From: Euglena gracilis
Taxonomy: Eukaryota > Euglenida > Euglenophyceae > Euglenales
Length of the DNA: 64,000 bases
NCBI GenBank assembly: GCA_039621445.1
Contig: CP154954.1
Coordinates: 36,317,703 to 36,381,702, forward strand
Reading direction: 5' to 3'
Shown one piece after another: positions 61,301-64,000 of this stretch (its first letter is position 1; every line of letters starts with the position of its first letter). The position numbers were made by a program, and so were the translations under genes. The notes below the pieces were generated by a model. The model was not told the origin of the DNA and did not search any database. It worked only from the letters and a program-made list of their open reading frames with translations.

Positions 61301-63996
61301 CACCTCCACCGTATTGTGTGCAAATCCACTGGACGGTGATGCACAGCCACTGGACGGTGACGCACATCCATCGGACGGTGGCGCACATCCACCGAACAGT
61401 AACTCACATCCACCGAACGGTAACTCACATCCACCGGACGGTGACACACATCCAGATGGTGACGACATCCACCGGACAGTGACGCACATCCACCGGACAC
61501 TGACGCACATCCGAAGGACGGTGGCACATCCGAAGGAAGGTGACACACATCCACCGCACGGTGACACACATCCACCGGATTTCAATACAAATGACTGGGT
61601 TCAATACAAATGACCACACCGTCTCCTCCGGCACATGGTATTATGGTGCTGTTTCTGGTCCATTGACAGGTCCCACAAAAGAGGACCTCCTGAAGGTGGG
61701 TGTGCAGCTACCCGATAACGGCACACGTCCACCGGCACCGATTTTGGGATCCCAAGGGCCCTGCCGCTGGCCTGCAGCATGGGCTCCGCTGCTGCAGCCA
61801 CATCACCTGCTGATGTTTCAGCACCCACCAGACCGGCATCGACCTCCCCGGTGCAACAACACCCAGCTTTAGCGGCCACGTTATTCCCCGCAACCGGGGC
61901 GTGAGACTGGGGGGACGGTGCCAGTGCATGGCAACCAACAGCTGGAGAGAGATGGCCCTCAAGCACCCGTTATTTTGGGTGCAAGGAAGTGTTGAACCTT
62001 TACCACTCGATTGCATGAAAGCGGTGGGACCCACTCCCCTCAAAATATGCACAAAAGCGGGTGTGTTTTACGGCTTTCAAGGGAAAAATGGTGGAGAAAA
62101 ACCAGAAAACGGACTCCGGCCCGACGCAACCCGGGTGTTTCAGGTGCCAAATTTTGACTTCTTGTAACGCACTACTGTTGCAGAAAAGGTGGCGAACAGT
62201 CACAGGTCGTTGCAAGTCGTCAATTCATTATGTTTAATTGCCAAAAGGATGAGGCCAAAACAACAGGCCGTTCGAGCCGGGGAACAGCAGTACAAATGTC
62301 CAAATGTCGCAAGGCAGACAAATTTTGGCCAGTCAGATGCCGTGTTTAAATGAACATTGCATATTACCTCTCACCACAAATTTCATCACCACATATTTGT
62401 GGTGCAAATCAAGGGTTGTCATGTGGAATTGCGTTCGCCAGCCGTCACAGACGAGGAGATGGTGTCGCACAACTGATGTGTGTTTGTGCTCGCATTTGCG
62501 CACACAAACAAACTTTCTTTGTGTGCGCTAAGGCTCGCTCAAACACACTATTTTGAAGCTTTAATCAAATGGTTGTGCGTGCACTTGCGCAAATGCCCGC
62601 ACAAACGTAATTGTGTTTATTTGCGCAAATGCGCGCACCAACACGCCTATCACGTTCAAAAACCTCGTAGGGTCATGGTCCTCATCAGTGTGCTTTAACA
62701 CAGACATGTTGTTTGTTGCCTCCCATTGCACAAACCATCCCTATACCAGTTTCCCCAGGGTGTTGGTTTGCGCATTTGCGCGCACAAACAAATTTGTTTG
62801 TGGGCGCATTTGCGCCCACAAACGAGTATTTTTCTTTCAATATTTGCGTGTTTATTTGCGCAAATGCGTCCATACACAAATTGTTTTTATTTGCGCAAGT
62901 GCGCGCACAAACACACATCAGTTGTGTAGTGTGTGATGTAATAGGGCTCTGTGTGTTCTTATGGGCGGCTACAGTATCCAAGCCAGTTCAGTCAGCACGT
63001 CGGCACCAGTTCCAAGTGTCGTAACAGCGGGTTTGTGCTTCTCACCTGTTTGATGTACGAGAGCACCAGTATCACCCTCGGCCCTATTCATATCACTCGG
63101 TAAGCAGCATGTGCACTAAACTGCTGGCAGTTAATCCCCTCCAATAGAGGGGTGTAACGGTTCATAATCCGTTTTCTGTGTGTCAGGGTACAGGGTCCCA
63201 GAAATTTCGTAAAGTTTGCGCATTTGCGCAAATGCGCCCATTTCAAAGAAAAAATTTTAAGTGCGAATCCGGCCACCTAAGTGGATGTGTGTCACCGTCC
63301 GGTGGATGTGTGTCACCATCCGGTGGATGTGCGTCACCGTCCGTGGATGTGCGTCACCGTCCGGTGGATGGTATTTTTCCAAAAAATCATGAACAATTGT
63401 GAAAATCAGGGGAAATTCGTACAAGTGATTTTTTTCTTTTGCAATTTTGTAGCACGAAAAACACAATTAATCACGAAAAATTACGGAATTGTCACAAATG
63501 AGAATTTGGGGTCCCCGGCACGAAACAGAAGTAAACCCTGCTGTTCAATCTATGTGCATCATGTTCTGGTGGACAGTCCGCGGTGTCCAGAGGAGATGCG
63601 TCATTGTCTGGTGGATGTGTGTCACTGTCCTTTTTTTGTGTGCCATTGTCCAGTGGATGTGCACACATCCATTGGCCATATTATGTATTTTTGCAGCACC
63701 CCTGAGCTCCGCATATTATCTCTTCCAGTTTTATTGAAGTTTGCCAGTGCAGCTCCGGCATGTCAGGCACTGTCCAGTTTCCTCATTAATGTGGCGGCTG
63801 CTTCCCCTGGACTTCCTCTCGCAGGCTCCTCGGCCCCCCGGTGGGCGGCTGGCTGTCGGACCCGGCAGCGTTGCCGGCGGTGACCCGCACCGTGCCGTTT
63901 TTTACCGTCCACCCATATCTTTTGCCCTGCGCTGCTGCCTCCCTGCTCGCCGGGGGCCCCTCTTTGGTCTGGCTGGAAGACCCTGAGCTGAACTAA
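55373..63996 (+). CDS. MFS transporter, ZIFL-like, N-terminal half (multi-exon)
   Basis: Exons: 55,482-55,598, 56,489-56,559, 56,666-56,698, 56,946-57,061, 58,303-58,382 and 63,825-63,996, all GT-AG with phases that join in frame. An upstream exon from 55,373 (APTPVPWRRVLTVG) is likely, but its 3' end is unresolved. The protein shows TM1 VLLANHFSMLVVLPVVPFMV and TM2 YYTGYLTTAFFLGQLLAAYG. MFS motif A, GWGQDRWGRRP, is assembled across a 106-bp intron. TM3 is MAGLAGTAVAILLFGLS, TM4 has LRFLWGLSNGN, TM5 carries the motif-C-like LLGPPVGGWLSDPA, and TM6 follows HPYLLPC. PYLLPC after a GG-x-L-x-x-PA segment is typical of zinc-induced-facilitator-like carriers, proton-coupled membrane transporters. 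The frame stops at 63,994-63,996 after six helices. Either a donor (TTG|GTCTGG near 63,966) continues the gene past the window or the product is a half-length protein. Confidence 0.85.
58955..59050 (+). repeat. Diverged GTCCAGTGGATATGC minisatellite
   Basis: Four degenerate copies of the 21-bp minisatellite unit (TCACTGTCCAATGGATATGC, CACCGTCCAGTGGATGTGC and relatives), in the last MFS intron. Confidence 0.8.
59396..59826 (+). repeat. 21-bp minisatellite, forward array
   Basis: About 20 copies of GTCCGGTGGATGTGCGTCACC. At 59,820-59,860 the repeat turns back on itself (GTGCGTCATCCACCGAACAT...CGCACATCCACCC), giving a local hairpin. As 21 bp is seven codons, long frames reading VRWMCVT repeat; these are not genes. 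Located in the 5.4-kb last intron of the MFS gene. Confidence 0.95.
60291..60356. repeat. 66-bp near-perfect palindrome
   Basis: TGTTTATTTGCGCAAATGTG...CACCAACAT and its reverse complement with two mismatches over 31 bp, around an AATT centre. Two units of the GCGCA/TGCGC family face each other. Confidence 0.9.
61036..61585 (-). repeat. 21-bp minisatellite, reverse array
   Basis: About 25 copies of GGTGACGCACATCCACCGGAC, the reverse complement of the array at 59,396-59,826, about 1.2 kb away in the same intron. The two arrays could pair into a long hairpin in the pre-mRNA. Confidence 0.95.
63280..63370 (+). repeat. 21-bp minisatellite, short forward arrays
   Basis: Four copies of GGATGTGTGTCACCGTCCGGT, with more diverged copies at about 63,560-63,665. 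Same orientation as 59,396-59,826. Still within the last MFS intron. Confidence 0.9.
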
Positions 63997-64000
63997 ATCC

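Larger units (their letters stand above)
59870..63240. repeat. GCGCA-NN-TGCGC hairpin family cluster
   Basis: At least ten copies of a short palindromic unit with a GCGC-A(A/T)(A/T)T-GCGC centre flanked by GTTTGTGG/CCACAAAC-type arms. The clearest is 62,796-62,823 (12-bp perfect stem, ATTT loop). Copies also occur near 59,886, 59,940, 60,045, 60,090, 60,295, 60,340, 62,490, 62,590, 62,625, 62,770, 62,855, 62,895 and 63,217. Adjacent copies often form larger palindromes, e.g. 60,291-60,356. All lie in the last MFS intron. Confidence 0.85.

Noticed and set aside
59368-61634. Frames reading VRWMCVT or HPPDGDA repeats
   Set aside because: 21-bp minisatellite equals seven codons, so frames stay open in all registers.
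62304-63024. Frames with repeated CAHKQT / CANARTN segments
   Set aside because: Translations of the GCGCA/TGCGC hairpin family within an intron.

Overview
The window looks like nuclear DNA of an unidentified eukaryote, most likely a unicellular alga or other protist. It has short GC-rich exons (strong G/C preference at third codon positions) separated by GT-AG introns of about 0.1 to 5.4 kb, abundant microsatellites, long C/G homopolymers, many small inverted-repeat elements and TTAGGG-like tracts. No bacterial operon, rRNA gene, intact tRNA gene or CRISPR array was seen. Species cannot be named from what is visible.

Positions 1-24,657 are a satellite array with a 213-bp monomer. It runs in one orientation to 12,605, in the opposite orientation from 13,638 to about 24,514, then flips back for a last partial monomer. 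A 1,027-bp element with two apparently identical 335-bp TG...CA terminal repeats, a primer-binding site matching initiator tRNA-Met and a purine tract sits on the first inversion breakpoint. It has the structure of a TRIM (terminal-repeat retrotransposon in miniature). Its LTRs contain a tRNA-like A-box/B-box pair, and I found no TTT on its plus strand, so it could be transcribed by RNA polymerase III. This is the most interesting object here.

Positions 24,657-37,000 are mostly repeats: AT, CA and GA microsatellites, TA-flanked inverted-repeat (MITE-like) elements, a T-rich degenerate tract, a heat-shock-element-like cluster, and a duplicated 0.9-1.0 kb GC-rich block that includes proline/alanine-rich probable exon sequence.

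Positions 37,400-45,500 contain plus-strand exons. Five of them (40,896-43,205) join into a protein resembling the archaeo-eukaryotic primase superfamily (S-x-H motif, h-D motif, basic SLRMP segment). Upstream exons with mutually compatible phases may belong to the same gene. Positions 45,500-55,200 hold weak exon candidates, further inverted-repeat elements, an interstitial telomere-like tract and dispersed repeats.

Positions 55,373-63,996 carry the best-supported gene, a plus-strand Major Facilitator Superfamily transporter (N-terminal half, ZIFL-like) in at least six exons with consistent intron phases. Its last intron is 5.4 kb and is packed with inverted 21-bp minisatellites and a family of short GCGCA/TGCGC hairpins. 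The primase-like and transporter genes lie on the same strand, but no functional link between them is evident.
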